NCBI RefSeq assembly: GCF_027409185.1
Contig: NC_084462.1
Location: 182,084,071 to 182,148,070, forward strand
Reading direction: 5' to 3'
Origin: Cynocephalus volans
Lineage: Eukaryota > Chordata > Mammalia > Dermoptera > Cynocephalidae
Length of the DNA stretch: 64,000 nucleotides
Below are positions 34,684 to 46,300 of this stretch, one piece after another. Each line of letters opens with the position of its first letter. Positions within the stretch are counted from its first letter, which is position 1. The position numbers and the translations under genes were made by a program. The notes below the pieces were generated by a model. That model had not been told where the DNA came from. It saw only the letters and a list, made by a program, of their open reading frames with translations, and made no database searches.

Positions 34684-34826
34684 TCATTAATAGTTTTTGA
34701 TGTTGATTATGTGTTGAAATGATAAAATCTTATATTCTGTTAAATAATATACATTTAAATAATAATTTTACCTGCTTTTTACTTTTTTAACATGGCTACT
34801 AGAAGATTTAAAATTTATGTGATTCT

Positions 34827-34928
34827 GGGCTGCCCCGTGGCTCACTTGGGAGAACATGGTGCTGACATCACCAAGTTGAGGGTTAAGATCCCCTTACTGG
34901 TCATGTTTTTAAAAAAAAAAAAAAAAAA
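34827..34928 (+). mobile_element. CYN-type SINE, single-unit form with dimer-type 3' end
   Basis: Perfect 16-bp duplication AAATTTATGTGATTCT (34811-34826 and 34929-34944). GGGCTGCCCCGTGGCTCAC head joins directly to the right-hand unit and its CCCCTTACTGGTCATG end, with a long poly(A). Confidence 0.9.
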
Positions 34929-35289
34929 AAATTTATGTGATTCTTCTATTTCTGTTGGACAGAGGTATTTTTTAATAGCATGGCATCCTATTAGGCAGTT
35001 GATTATGTAATGGTTATGTGATTGTGTCAGAGTTTCTTGATTCAGTTCTCTGTTGTTGGACACTTAGGTTGTTTCCAGTTGTCTCTATTTTACACAGTAT
35101 TGTAATGAGTAACCTTGAAGCTGTGTCTTCCTGCACCCTGTGACTGCTGCCCAGGACAGAGTTTATAAGGAGGACTTAGAAATGTGTTTACTGTACTTGT
35201 AAGTCTAGGGCATGCAAACTCTTGTGTTACAAAGTTGTTGAATGAGTGAGTAAGTGTTTTCATTTTAACAAAAAATGAGGATTCAAAAT

Positions 35290-36075
35290 AAGACTGTAAA
35301 CACATTCACTCAACAAGTATTGATTTAGCCCCGCAAAGAGTCCCGGTCTCTTCCAAGGGTTGGGGACACAATGATCAGTGAGTCCAAATTCTGGCCCTCT
35401 TGGAGTTTATATGGGGAGAGGAAGAGGCCACAAACCAATGACTATCAGTTACTGTTAAAGAGTGGTGTTAGGAAAGAAAAGGAAATAGACTTAAGGCTAT
35501 AGTGTGATGGGAGTACTGTCCTAGTAGAGTTGTCAGGGAAAGCCTTTCTGAGCACGTAGCTAGCATTTGAGTAGGGACTGAAAGGATCAAGGGGGAGGGA
35601 ACCATGTGAAGATCTGGGAGAAGAATGTCTTGGGCAGAGGGACCAGGAAGTGGGAATAGGCTTGGCATTATTTAGGAAGAGCACGGAGGCCAGTGTGGCT
35701 GGAGCTTGGTGAGAAGTGGTTGAATTTGGGATATACTTTGAAGATAGAGCTGACAGTCTGGCTGATGGATTGGATGTGGGACATGTGAAGGGGTGGGTGG
35801 GGGGTGCTTTTGTGACCTAAGCAATTGGATGGTTTCATTTTCTGAGCTACGGATTGCTAGAGATCTGAGGGGAGGGGGCATCAAGAATTCAGTGTTGGAC
35901 CTGTTAAGTTTGAGATGCCTTTTGGGTGCTCAAGTGGAGATGTTGAGCTGGTAACTAGATATGCCGGTCTAGAAATTACAGGGGCTGGAGATACATTTGG
36001 GAGTTGACCATTGGATTTGGCACCATGGAGGACTTTAGGGACTTTGGCAAGAGTGTTGTCGGTAGGTATGGTGGG
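35290..36075 (+). repeat. L2 LINE, long 3' segment
   Basis: Starts 'cactcaacaagtattgattt', passes through 'ttggagtttatatgg', 'aagcctttctgagcacg' and 'gccagtgtggctgga', and ends near 'gagatgttgagctgg' and 'ggagttgacc'. This is the usual order of L2 landmarks over nearly 800 bp. Confidence 0.75.
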
Positions 36076-36351
36076 TGAAAGTTTTCAGGGAAGAATGGAA
36101 TGTGTGTATTAACAAGTCCTCGAAAGGGTTTCCTCTAAAGTGAACAGAATGATGGGGTGTGTAGGCGCTGGGGACATACTACCACTTCCTTGTGCACTGG
36201 ACCAGGATGGGGGCAGGGGAGGGTCTAGGAGGGAGGTTGAGAGGAGGAGCTGGGATCTAGTGAATCATAAGATCTGGAGAGAAGGCCGAGTAGACTGGCA
36301 GGCCCTCCATTCAGCAGTGGGAGGATGAGAAAATTTCAGATTGACTCTCAT

Positions 36352-36778
36352 TGTAGATTGAATGTCGCCCCCAAACTCATTGAAGCTTGAGCCCCTCTTG
36401 TAACAGTGTTAAGAGCATAGGAAATCCAACTAAGGTATTTGAAAGATGGGGCTTTTAAGAAGTGATTAGATTGTGAGGACTGTGCCCTTGTGAGTGGATT
36501 GATCCCCATTCAAGGAGTAAAGGGCTTGGTTCTGATGGCTTTAGAAGGAGGCAAGTGAGCAGCTCAGCTCTCTCTTGCTCAGCCCATTCTCACCATGTGA
36601 ACTCCTGGTGACCACGGGACCCTGTAGAGACTTCCCACCCAGAGGAAGACCCTCACCACATACCTTCCTTGGACCTTGGACTTCCCGGCCTCCAAAACTG
36701 TGAGAAATAAATTTCATTCCTTTATAAATTATCCAGTTTCAGGTATTCTGTCATAAACAACAGAAACAGACTAATATA
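36352..36778 (+). mobile_element. MaLR (MST/MLT1-type) solo LTR
   Basis: Starts TGTAGATTGAATGTCGCCCCC, has 'tttataaattatccagttt' near the 3' end, contains the AATAAA in 'gtgagaaataaatttcattc', and ends 'acagactaatata'. It has no internal region. Confidence 0.8.
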
Positions 36779-37737
36779 CCTGTTTCCAAAAGCTATGAGT
36801 AAGAGTGACAGAGGGGAAGGGTTGTCGTAGGATGTGTTAAATGTAAAATTTGCACTTATTTTAGGTACAAACGTAAGACTTCACATAAATTGAGTTGCTT
36901 CAACGTACTTACCCTTGGTGTTCTCTCTCCTGTGCCTTTGGGCGTACTTTGGTGGACAACTTTGAGAAGCCACTTCTTTATTATAGTCTATTGTTATGTT
37001 GTTAAATCTCACCCAAGTGAGTATATAACCTTAAAGAGTTTGAGATTCACTTACCCATTTTGTTGTCCTTAATGGAGCTTTTGCAGCTGCTCCAATATCC
37101 CTCCATTTGTGCATCTTAATAGTTGTTTGGCAAGCCACTCCATTCTGCATTGGGGAAGGCCAGCATGGGAGGCTGCAGGGTGTCTGGAGATAGGACGGGA
37201 ATGCTCGGATTCCCACCCTTTTCAGAGGCAGGCAGGGCCTGCATAGGCTCCTGAGTCTGAGTACTACACCCTCCATGGACATTTTAGTGACCCTTATTCC
37301 CGTGTTCTCAAAACACTTAGCAAATAGAACTTCTTTTTAAATTATGGCAAGGTGGTTTGAGTGAGCGGAGTGTAGTGCTGTTAGCCACCGTTTTGTAATA
37401 TTTAACAATCAGTAATGATTAAAAGTTGTTTGGCTTCTTTCTTGTTAATCACATTGCTTGCTATTTTTTTTTCTTTAGATTTTTAGTATTATTAAGTCCC
37501 CACCCCCATTACATTTCTTCAGCCTTCTTAGCAGAAAGTGCTGTGAACAGTTTGGTTTACCCACAAAAGCTACTTCAGGGAATGGAAGCATTTGAGAAAT
37601 CAGAGGTCTTGTCCTTCTTGCTGACAGATCAGATGGCTGTGGTCTGCAGGGAGCTTGATTTGCAATTAGTAGTTTATATGCATGACCAGGTCAGATAGCC
37701 CCTGCTTCCCATCACACTTAATCAAATCCTAACTCTT

Positions 37738-38171
37738 TAACTGAAACTTGTACCCTTTGACCAACATCTCCCCTTTCTCCAATCCTTCTCTGTCCCCACC
37801 CCCAACCCCCCAGCCTCTGGTAACCACCATTCTACTCTCTGCTTCCATGAGTTCTACTTTTTTAGATTTCACATAGAAATCATTCGGAGATCATTCAGTA
37901 TTTGTCTTTCTGTGCCTGGCTTATTTCACTTAGCATAATGTCCTCCAGGTTTATCCATGACCATAGTTAATAATAATGTATTGTGTATGTGTTTCAAAAT
38001 TGCTAAATGAGTAGATCTCACGACAAAAAAAGATAAGTAGGTAAGGTGATGGATATGTTAATACTCGATTTAATCATTCCACGATGTATATAGATGTCAA
38101 ACATTACATTGTACCCGGCAAATATATACAATTATTTTTTGTGAATTAAAAAATTTTAAAATTAGTATTAA
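37738..38171 (+). mobile_element. L1M 3' end with 5' inversion (twin-primed)
   Basis: Perfect 14-bp duplication AAATCCTAACTCTT (37724-37737 and 38172-38185). Its left half (to about 37960) is L1M 3' UTR in antisense ('ccaacatctcccctttctcc', 'cttagcataatgtcctcc'). The right half (from about 37961) is the adjoining 3' UTR in sense ('agttaataataatgtattgtg', 'ggatatgttaatactcg') and ends in an A-rich tail. One pair of duplications enclosing both orientations identifies an inversion during insertion. Confidence 0.85.
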
Positions 38172-38602
38172 AAATCCTAACTCTTCCACTGCCTCCTAGA
38201 CCTGCATCCATCTCCATTCCCCTGGGGCACCCTGACCCCTGTGGCTGTGCTATAGCACAGGTCTTGAATTCCTGGAGCAGGTGTGCCCCTGCCCTGGCAC
38301 CCCTGCTGGTGACTGAAGCAGTTTCTGTCCCTGGAGACGACTCCCTGGCTCCTCTGGTCACTCTGCAGAGGCCCCGCTCTACTGTCGGCATCAACACCTG
38401 CTTTGCTTTCACCCGCTGACCACAGCTTATGTTTGCCAAGGGCAACAGAGCACTTGTCTGTCACTTCATGGTCTTCCCCTCCACAAAGGTAGGACTCTGC
38501 AGTCTTGTTTTTGCCACAGTATACCCGGCATCTGGTGAGGTATAGGGCAGGCATGTGCCCAGAAAGTTTATAGAACAAACAGATGTATAAATCTAGACTT
38601 TT

Positions 38603-38753
38603 TTTTGTTTTGTTTTGTTTTTTTGTCGTTTTTTCGTGACCGGCTCTCAGCCAGTGAGTGCACCGGTCAGTCCTATATAGGATCCGAACCCGCGGCGGGA
38701 GCGTCGCCACGCTCCCAGCGCAGCACTCTACCAAGTGCGCCACGGGCTCGGCC
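38603..38753 (-). mobile_element. CYN-type SINE, short form
   Basis: Minus strand: GGGCCGAGCCCGTGGCGCAC head, GC-stem left unit, CCTATATAGGACTG linker, 'gctgagagccggtcacg' end and A-rich tail. TCTAGACTTTT-like sequence flanks both sides. Confidence 0.85.
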
Positions 38754-38760
38754 CTAGACT

Positions 38761-38852
38761 TTTTTTTTTAAAGATGACCAGTAAGGGGATCTTAACCCTT
38801 GACTTGGTGTTGTCAGCACCATGCTCTCCCAAGCAAGCCATGGGCTGGCCCC
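38761..38852 (-). mobile_element. CYN-type SINE, single-unit form
   Basis: Minus strand: GGGGCCAGCCCATGGCTTGC head, GTGCTGACAACACCAAGTCAA, then AGATCCCCTTACTGGTCATC and a poly(A). It shares the CTAGACTTTT target with the SINE immediately to its left; the downstream copy is AATCTAGACTTTT at 38853-38865. Confidence 0.85.
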
Positions 38853-38865
38853 AATCTAGACTTTT

Positions 38866-40017
38866 AATTCAGATTGTTACTGCCTACTGGCCATGAAAGG
38901 CACTTTCCTGTTGTCCATTCACGTGGCTCATTTGTCACCGTCTTGGCCCGAGCTTGTCCTGTTGTCACTTAACAGCCATAGGACCGCAGTCTTTTATCTG
39001 CAACTCCCTGGGCCGGAGGAGGTGTTTTGGAACTTGGAGTTTTCGAGATTTTTAGAACAGGATTAGAGACTGTACCACATATTGTGGAACATCCTAGGCG
39101 GCACCTTATAATCAAACACATTCAAATTTTCCAGCAAAGTATATGAATATTTGCAGTAAGTGGGACAGAGTCTATGAATAGTCTCACATCAGATTAGGGC
39201 ATGCCGCCAAGTGAGTTATGAACATGTTTTCAGTTTTTGAGCTCTTTGGATTTCAGAATTGTGGATAAGGGGTTATGGACCTGTCTTAGTGAGCATTTGT
39301 CAGGCATAATGCTGCCAGATGGAGATACAAAGGAAGAAAACATAGTGCCTGCCTTCCAGTGTGGGGACAGACGATTGCTGTGTGTGGGGTGAGGAGCACA
39401 CACTGAGAAGGCACTGCTGGCAGGGGCTGGTATTTTCCTTGTTGCCCCTCATTTTTTTCTTTTCAGAATTGTGGTCTACAGGTGCTGACTCTTTCAGGTT
39501 AGCCACACAGGGTTCTGGCAGAAGGGGCACTGCACTGTGACTCAGGGTCATGCGTAGGAAGTAACTGTTCTGGGTCACCCTGGATCTCCTTCCTTGGGGT
39601 CTAGCCACTGGTGTCCAAGGAGTAGAGGGCAGGCTCAAGGTAATGCTGAAGATAAGGGGCACTGTCTCCTGTTTCTAACCTCTGTACCTCTGCTCCCTTC
39701 ACCTGATAGGGAATTGAGACTGAGGTTTGAGGGCGCTGGGACTTGTCTGTGGTCACTCACTCACACTGCCCTTTTGGCTAGGCCCAGAGCTTTAAACATT
39801 AAATGGATTCAGTGTATGTTTTTCTGACAATACAGTTATTATGGTTTTATTTTAATGCTTTTAAGATGGATTTTGATATAGATAGATACCTTTAAATTGT
39901 TAAAATTTACTCACTTTCTGAAATGGTGCCTGCATTTTGAAAATGTTTAAATTGCCAGGCTGCAGAAAAGTCTTCCCTTTTTTATTAGAAAATGAAGAGC
40001 TAAAACCCAAATATGCC
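38866..40017. other. intronic DNA, no gene recognised
   Basis: Largely unassigned. 'gaacaggattagagactgtaccacatattgtgg' and nearby pieces may be old repeat. No exon structure was seen. Confidence 0.4.
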
Positions 40018-40033
40018 TAAGTTTGCATATTTC

Positions 40034-40211
40034 TTTTTTTTTTTTTTTTTAAAAAAAAAGATGACCAGTAAGGGGATCTTAACCCTTGACTTGGTGTTGT
40101 GAGCACCACGCTCAGCCAGTGAGCGAACCGGCCATCCCTATAAGGGGTCCGAACCCGGGGCCTTGGTGTTCTCAGCACCACACTCTCCCGAGTGAGCCAC
40201 GGGCCGTCCCA
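40034..40211 (-). mobile_element. CYN-type SINE, dimeric
   Basis: Perfect 16-bp duplication TAAGTTTGCATATTTC (40018-40033 and 40212-40227). Both tRNA-like units are present, and the tail is poly(A) (plus-strand poly-T followed by a short poly-A run). Confidence 0.9.
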
Positions 40212-40675
40212 TAAGTTTGCATATTTCAAGCATTTTAAAAGGATGTAGGGCAAAATAGTATGTTCCTGAAGCAGATGTCACTCTATTATTTCTAAAGTTT
40301 TTCTGTGGTCTTTGATAAACTATGTAGAATGTATTAACTCTCATCTAAAAATGTATATTAAAGATTGGTTTTTTAAATTTAGAATTATTTTTGTCCGAGG
40401 TACTTGACTTAATAAAGCTTAATTAACCATGACACTGTTGGAAACACGCTTTTAGTCTTTCACATTTTTAAAAAGATATTACAATTTTCAGAAAGACTTA
40501 TGAGAATAGTCTTATGCAGTGTATTTTAAGGTAGTTAAGAATAGAGTTTGTATTGCAAAAATTTTCTTCAAGACACATTCTGGGCTTTTGTAAGTGAGTA
40601 AAAATGACAGGACTGGTGGTATCACCTATAGTTTCATGGTTAATATTTGCAAATAGTTTATTTAACAGGGTCGAG

Positions 40676-40828
40676 GGGCCAAGCCCGTGGCGCACTCAGG
40701 AGAGTGCAGCGCTAGGAGCGCAGCGACGCTCCCGCCGCCGGTTCGGATCCTATATAGGAATGGCTGGTGCACTCACTGGCTGAGTGCCGGTCACAAAAAA
40801 GACCAAAAAAAAAAAAAAAAAAAAAAAA
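40676..40828 (+). mobile_element. CYN-type SINE, short form
   Basis: Perfect 12-bp duplication AACAGGGTCGAG (40664-40675 and 40829-40840). GGGCCAAGCCCGTGGCGCAC head, GC-stem unit, CCTATATAGGAATGGC linker, 'gctgagtgccggtcac' end, then a poly(A) of more than 20. Confidence 0.9.
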
Positions 40829-40840
40829 AACAGGGTCGAG

Positions 40841-42404
40841 AAGAGATTCCCTCTTGTGTTTTATGATTACCCTTTTCTGGGGACCAACTTATAAAGTAAA
40901 AAGTATCCAGTGGTATATTATCTTTGCTATAGATGTATTGTTTATTGAATTGGAAATGTTTGATTTCTTAAAGTTTGTGTGTATCAATAGAATATATAGT
41001 TTAAAATGTTTGCGTCTGTTTTGCATATATAAACATGTCAGTTTCCAAGTGTGGCCTGTAGAAGACTGAGGGTTTTTTAAAAGGTCATAATACAAAAGTT
41101 TTATGTGTTTTAATTGCTTAAATATTTTCTTTCACTGGGATTAAAAAAAAAAAACAAAAACCTGAATTTAATGTGGGGAAATGTTACATGGATGTAACAC
41201 TGTAAGATTTTCCACAGAAATTTTTTATTCACAATGGGAAGGCTCCATTAACTCTTTAGATAGTTTCATCATTTTGGAAAAACCATTTCACCAGTTTACA
41301 AAAACTGAAGCCATTTCTGTCAGGTTTTGACATTGCTTAGCTATGTAGGTAGCAGGTGACACAGTGTCACAACCGATTTTAAATTACCTACGTTGTTATC
41401 ATGCAGATTTTCTTTATTTAGTATTTAAACTATGAATTTACCAGTCTGAGTAATTTGAAATACCGTAGCATAAGAAGAATTAGATCTACCAAACCGAAAA
41501 TGTGTACATATCTAAAGTAGTTTCTTTTCTTGATTTTGGTTAAATTAACAGAAGCATCTTCACATCTGTAATTTCTGGTAACTTAATGAGAACACCCTGA
41601 ACTTTTGGGTCACAATAAATTTTCCCATTATGTAAAATATTTTACACAGAGGTTGACTCATTGCGAATTGTGAGTAGACATGATTCTCTTCCTGCGGAAA
41701 ATAGAAATACACATTATTATAATGACGATTTAAGCCAATTAAGGAATTGTGCTTAGTTACCACATAGACCTTACATGCGTCCTGTGAGTGGATTGTTGAA
41801 AACTTTGAGCTGGTTAAATGGCAATGGGAACAAGTCGGGAGCTTTTGTTAGACTTTTGTAGTCTTTCTATAGTGAGTTTATTTTATACATAGACTTATTT
41901 TGTTCTTGTGAGTTTGATGTTGAGTTAGTGAAAGTGTTTTCTTTCACCTCAGGGCTTATAAATACTGTACAAGTATTTCTGGGTCTTAAAAAATCTAGGT
42001 GATCTTATTTACTTATTTCATGGTAGACAGAACTAAGCAAATGACAACTTTGTGGGGGAGGGAGATTTTGATGGGTTCCATAGTGATACTTCTCCCTCGT
42101 GTTTAATAGTACTACCTTTGCATATTTATGTGATTTACATTTTACATTAAAGTTACAATTTTTTTCCTGAAAAATTGTTGAACTCTGAGATTTTGCGGGG
42201 GGGAGGTTACCAAAGCAGTTATGCGTTGTTTTGAACAATGAGAAACTTATTTAAATTTTTTTGGAAGAAGTACACCAAAATTAATGCATTGTTTGGCATA
42301 GTGAAAACTATTATATTAATGTTTTCCTTTTTTTAAAAAAATTGTGTGTGTGAGCTGCCTCTATTAGCTATGGGATGTTTGGCCTTTAGTCTGACGTGTC
42401 AGCT
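40841..42404. other. AT-rich intronic DNA, no gene or clear repeat
   Basis: I see no exon, RNA gene or well-supported repeat. Homopolymer A/T runs only. Confidence 0.45.
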
Positions 42405-42810
42405 TATTTAAAAAAAATAGCAACTTTATTGAGGTATCACATTCCATACAATTCACCTACCTAAAGCGTATAATTCAGTGGTTTTTAGTATATTCCCAGA
42501 GTTGTGCAACCATTGCCCGTTTTGGACATTCTTTATAAATGGAATTATACAATGTGTGTGGTCTTTTGCGACTGGTATCTTTCACTTAGCATAATGTTTT
42601 CAAGGTTCATCTGTGTTGCAGCACGTTATCATAATGTCGAATATTATTCCATTGTATGGATGTATTCATTAGTCTGTTCATAGACATTTGGGTTTTTTCT
42701 ACTTTTTCTCTATTATGAATAATGCTGTTATGAATGTTCATGTATAGGTTTCTGTGTGGATGTATGTTTTCATTTCTCTTGGGTATATGTCTAAGAGTTT
42801 GCATGAGTTT
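42405..42810 (-). mobile_element. L1M 3' UTR fragment, antisense
   Basis: Shares the ordered landmarks 'caactttattgaggtatcac', 'gtgcaaccattgcc', 'cttagcataatgttttcaagg', 'tattattccattgtatgg', 'gaataatgctgttatgaat' and 'cttgggtatatgtctaag' with the larger blocks at 17.2 and 32.8 kb. Confidence 0.75.
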
Positions 42811-43164
42811 TTGATGCCTCTTTTACCCACTGTTTAGATTCCCATTTATGTTTGTAAAGAGACTTTGCTACTTGTAACTGGGCTTGTTTGACCTTTGCTG
42901 GTGCCTCAGTGACTTCCTGTTTCACACTTGAAGCTCCAGAACCCTCTGTTGCCTAGAGAAACAGCCATAGTTACAATATCCTTCTTTCCTAAGACCAAGT
43001 CACATCTGTTGGTTGGGAAATGGTCTTATCAAATAAGTAAGTATCCTGTTAGGTTTTTGGCAAATAATTAAAATGTGTCCAAGCCAACTAAATTCTGTAT
43101 TTTATATTTTTTCATATGTTCTTCTCCCTACTTCTTCTTGGGGACATCCTTTGTTCTTTCTTCT

Positions 43165-43310
<146 letters not shown>

Positions 43311-43349
43311 TTTTTATTGTTCTTTCTTCTTGGGGGCATTCTTTGTCCC

Positions 43350-46300
43350 CAGCATCATTGAGAGTGACTGAATGATTTGTGTGTTTTCCCTTCAGGCGAT
43401 ATGCCACTCACTTTTTTCATGTTGATTTAGGTTACTGGATTGCCTATTTTTGAAGTGATAAATACCTTAAGATAGTAGTGATGCTCTGTAGCATTTTGTA
43501 AAGTGTCCAAATGAAACCTATAGGGATGTTTTCATAATTTGCATCAAATTCATGTAAATGTGCATTAATGATATTAGCTAATCTGCCTGAGTTAGATCAT
43601 TAATTTCATTACTGCTATTTAATAAAGGGGCAGATTTTGCCATTGTCATTCCAGTTAACGGTGAAAGCCCTTTAGGTCTCCCGTTATATGTTTAAGCTGA
43701 GTTAAGCTTGGAAAAATTACTGAGGACTTTGTGGCTGTGTTTTGTTATAGTCGTGCCTTACATTTAGAGGCAGCTTGTACTTTAGGGAGCCTTTTGCATG
43801 CATTCTGTCAGTTGAAAATCAGGTGAACTCCCATGAGGTCTGTAGGAGAGGTCTCATTCCTTTCCTGGACAAGGAATCCGGAATTCAGAGAGTGAGCACT
43901 TGGCTAGGAGGAGTCAGCATCAGAGGGAGTCAGAGTGCCCTTTCTGCTCTGCCATGCTGTGGGCCCAGAGGAAGCAGGCTGTGAGGAGGCCAGGCCCTGC
44001 CCTTGCCAGGAACGTATGCTGAGGCCAAAGCATCAGACAGCTGAGAGCCACGCAGCACTGCTTGAGTACCCGCTGGTGCCCTTGCAAAGTTATTTCTCCT
44101 GTTGGAGCCCCGCTGTCTCCTTATCTGTAAAGTGGAGATAGTAGGAAGCCAGCCCCACAGGCCACCCATGCACTGAACTTTGCTGCCCTTGGTTTTCAGA
44201 TGGTGGAACTGTGAGGCTGTTGGAGTGGTCCTGTGGCGTGTTCCTGCTCTGACCTTCCCCCACCAGTCCTGCAGGCAGGCTGTGCCCTCTGTACATCTCC
44301 CTCCACCAGTGTGCACTACTCCAAAATCTCAGCCCTGATCAGCTGTTGGCCCCGCCTCTCTAGGCATTGTCTGTTCCAGGAGGCACAGGAGTGTTGATGT
44401 AAGATCCCTGCTCACTCCTGCAGATCCCCAGGAAAGCCCAGGGGGAGGAGTCACATTGTGACCCTGCAGCCGTCTGGGGCTGGTGGGAGCGAGACTGCCA
44501 CTGAGAGCAAGACTGCTGCTGAGAGCAAGCCTTGATCCCTGATTTGAAAGGCAGAGTTCTACTGGAACTTCTGTGCCCGAATGCCCAGAGTGGCAGGCGC
44601 CGAAATATGCCCAGAGGCGTTTGATAACACTTCCTCTGAGGCTTCCAGACTGCTCTGGTGAGTCTCTTTAAAGCACAGTGATGGCAAAAAGAAATTTCCT
44701 CATGCTGCCTCTCTGTGCCTTCTCTGCTCTTCTGCCACGTGCTGTCAGATTTTTTCCAGTCAGTCAGGAATTTACACATGAGGCGCATCTGGTTTGGTCT
44801 AATGTATTCATTTATTCCTTTCTTACCTTAAAAGGGAGAGATTGGGGTAGGAAGACTGCAGTATTTCCTTCAAAGTTTTTTCATAAATCTAACCCATCCC
44901 ACTTCCGCGAGGTAAACATCATCTTTTCTAGTTGGTGTCAGTGAACTCTTGTTGGGTGCCCAGAAAAGTTGGAGATCAGGGTAGTTAGGGTGTGGCCTAT
45001 GGAGGCTGGGTGTCTGGGTTCAAATCCTGGCTCTCCCACTTGGAACATAAGTTAGCTTCTCTGTGCCTCAGTCTCCTCATCTGTCAGATGGCTGCCTCAC
45101 AGAGGAATAAGTGAGCGAGTCCTCTGTGAACGCACTGCAAAAACGTTGCATCAGGGACTGCAGGTACAAAACTGATGGTCCCTACGAGGCCTCAGTGCAG
45201 GGGCCACTTCAGTACCATGCGGTAACTGCTAGGATGGCGAGAGCCCAGAGGAAGGGGCCTTGCTGCTAGGTCATTTTGTATTACTGGAACGAAGGACTGA
45301 CCAGTGGAGTCCTTAATTTGTTCATTGATTCATCATGTCCTTTACTGAGCTCCTGTTCAGTGTCAGGCTGGGTGCTAGACATTGGGTAGAACAAAATATA
45401 TATCAACAACAGTATTCTTCCTCAGGGGTTAGTCACCAGAATTGCCAAAGACAACTGTTATTAATGGAGGGACAGCATAGTGGTATGGCATAGTACCCAG
45501 CTGCCCTGCTGGCTTCAAATTCTGGCACCTCCACTCGGTCCCATGTGCCTTGGGCAAGTATATGCCTCAGTTCCTAGATACTCCAGTACCAGATACTTAG
45601 GTATCTATGGGTCATGGTTATGATGGTGCCTGCTCAGGGCCGCTGTGAGGTGAGATGGGCTCATGCCACAACTTGTTGGGATGGAGCCCCAACACTCTTG
45701 CTGAGGGTCCGCTAATACATACAGAGGAATGGGTACGACCATCTTGAGGATATTTTCCCTGCGTCCCTTCCTTTTCCCAGCTGAGCCCACATCCTTCAGC
45801 TCCTATTAAATGTTCCTTCCTCATAGAACCTTGTCCTGGATCCCCAGACTAACTCTAGTTGTGCCTCCCTTAGTGTGCTGGCCCTCTCCACCATACAGGT
45901 CCTCACGCTAGGAGTGACTTGTTCACCATTTGTCTTCCCTGTAGATGCCTGTAACCACCATGACAGTGAGGCTCCTGCTGTGCGTCCTTTTACATGCAGC
46001 ACGTGATAAATGCTCACTAAATGTATTAAACAAATGAATGAAAATTAAAGATCACTTAGTTAATCAGGGTACTATTTCAAAAGTCTGTTTTTCTGAATTT
46101 GATTGTATGGTCAGTGGTTTAGCATTTCAAGTTCTCTGACCACATAATGGTTTTTACCATACTGTGAAGGTAGCTGGATGTTCAAGGTGATTGCTGCCCA
46201 CGGAGGAAGTAGAAATGCTTGTCGTACTTGCATTTTTTGGAGTGAAAATCATGGTTCTTTTCCAGGAGCTCCTCAGCAGGGGCTGGAAGCTGATGTTAAG

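Larger units (their letters stand above)
34383..34966. mobile_element. hAT-like DNA transposon remnant split by two SINEs
   Basis: The sequences 'gtggctagtgagcacctgaaatgtg', 'cccaaattgagatgtgctgtaa', 'gttgaaatgataaaatctta', 'atggctactagaagatttaaaattta' and 'tctgttggacag' belong to one common mammalian element whose ends are inverted copies around 'tgtccaata'. CYN SINEs interrupt it at 34541 and 34827. The superfamily call is from memory and tentative. Confidence 0.5.
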
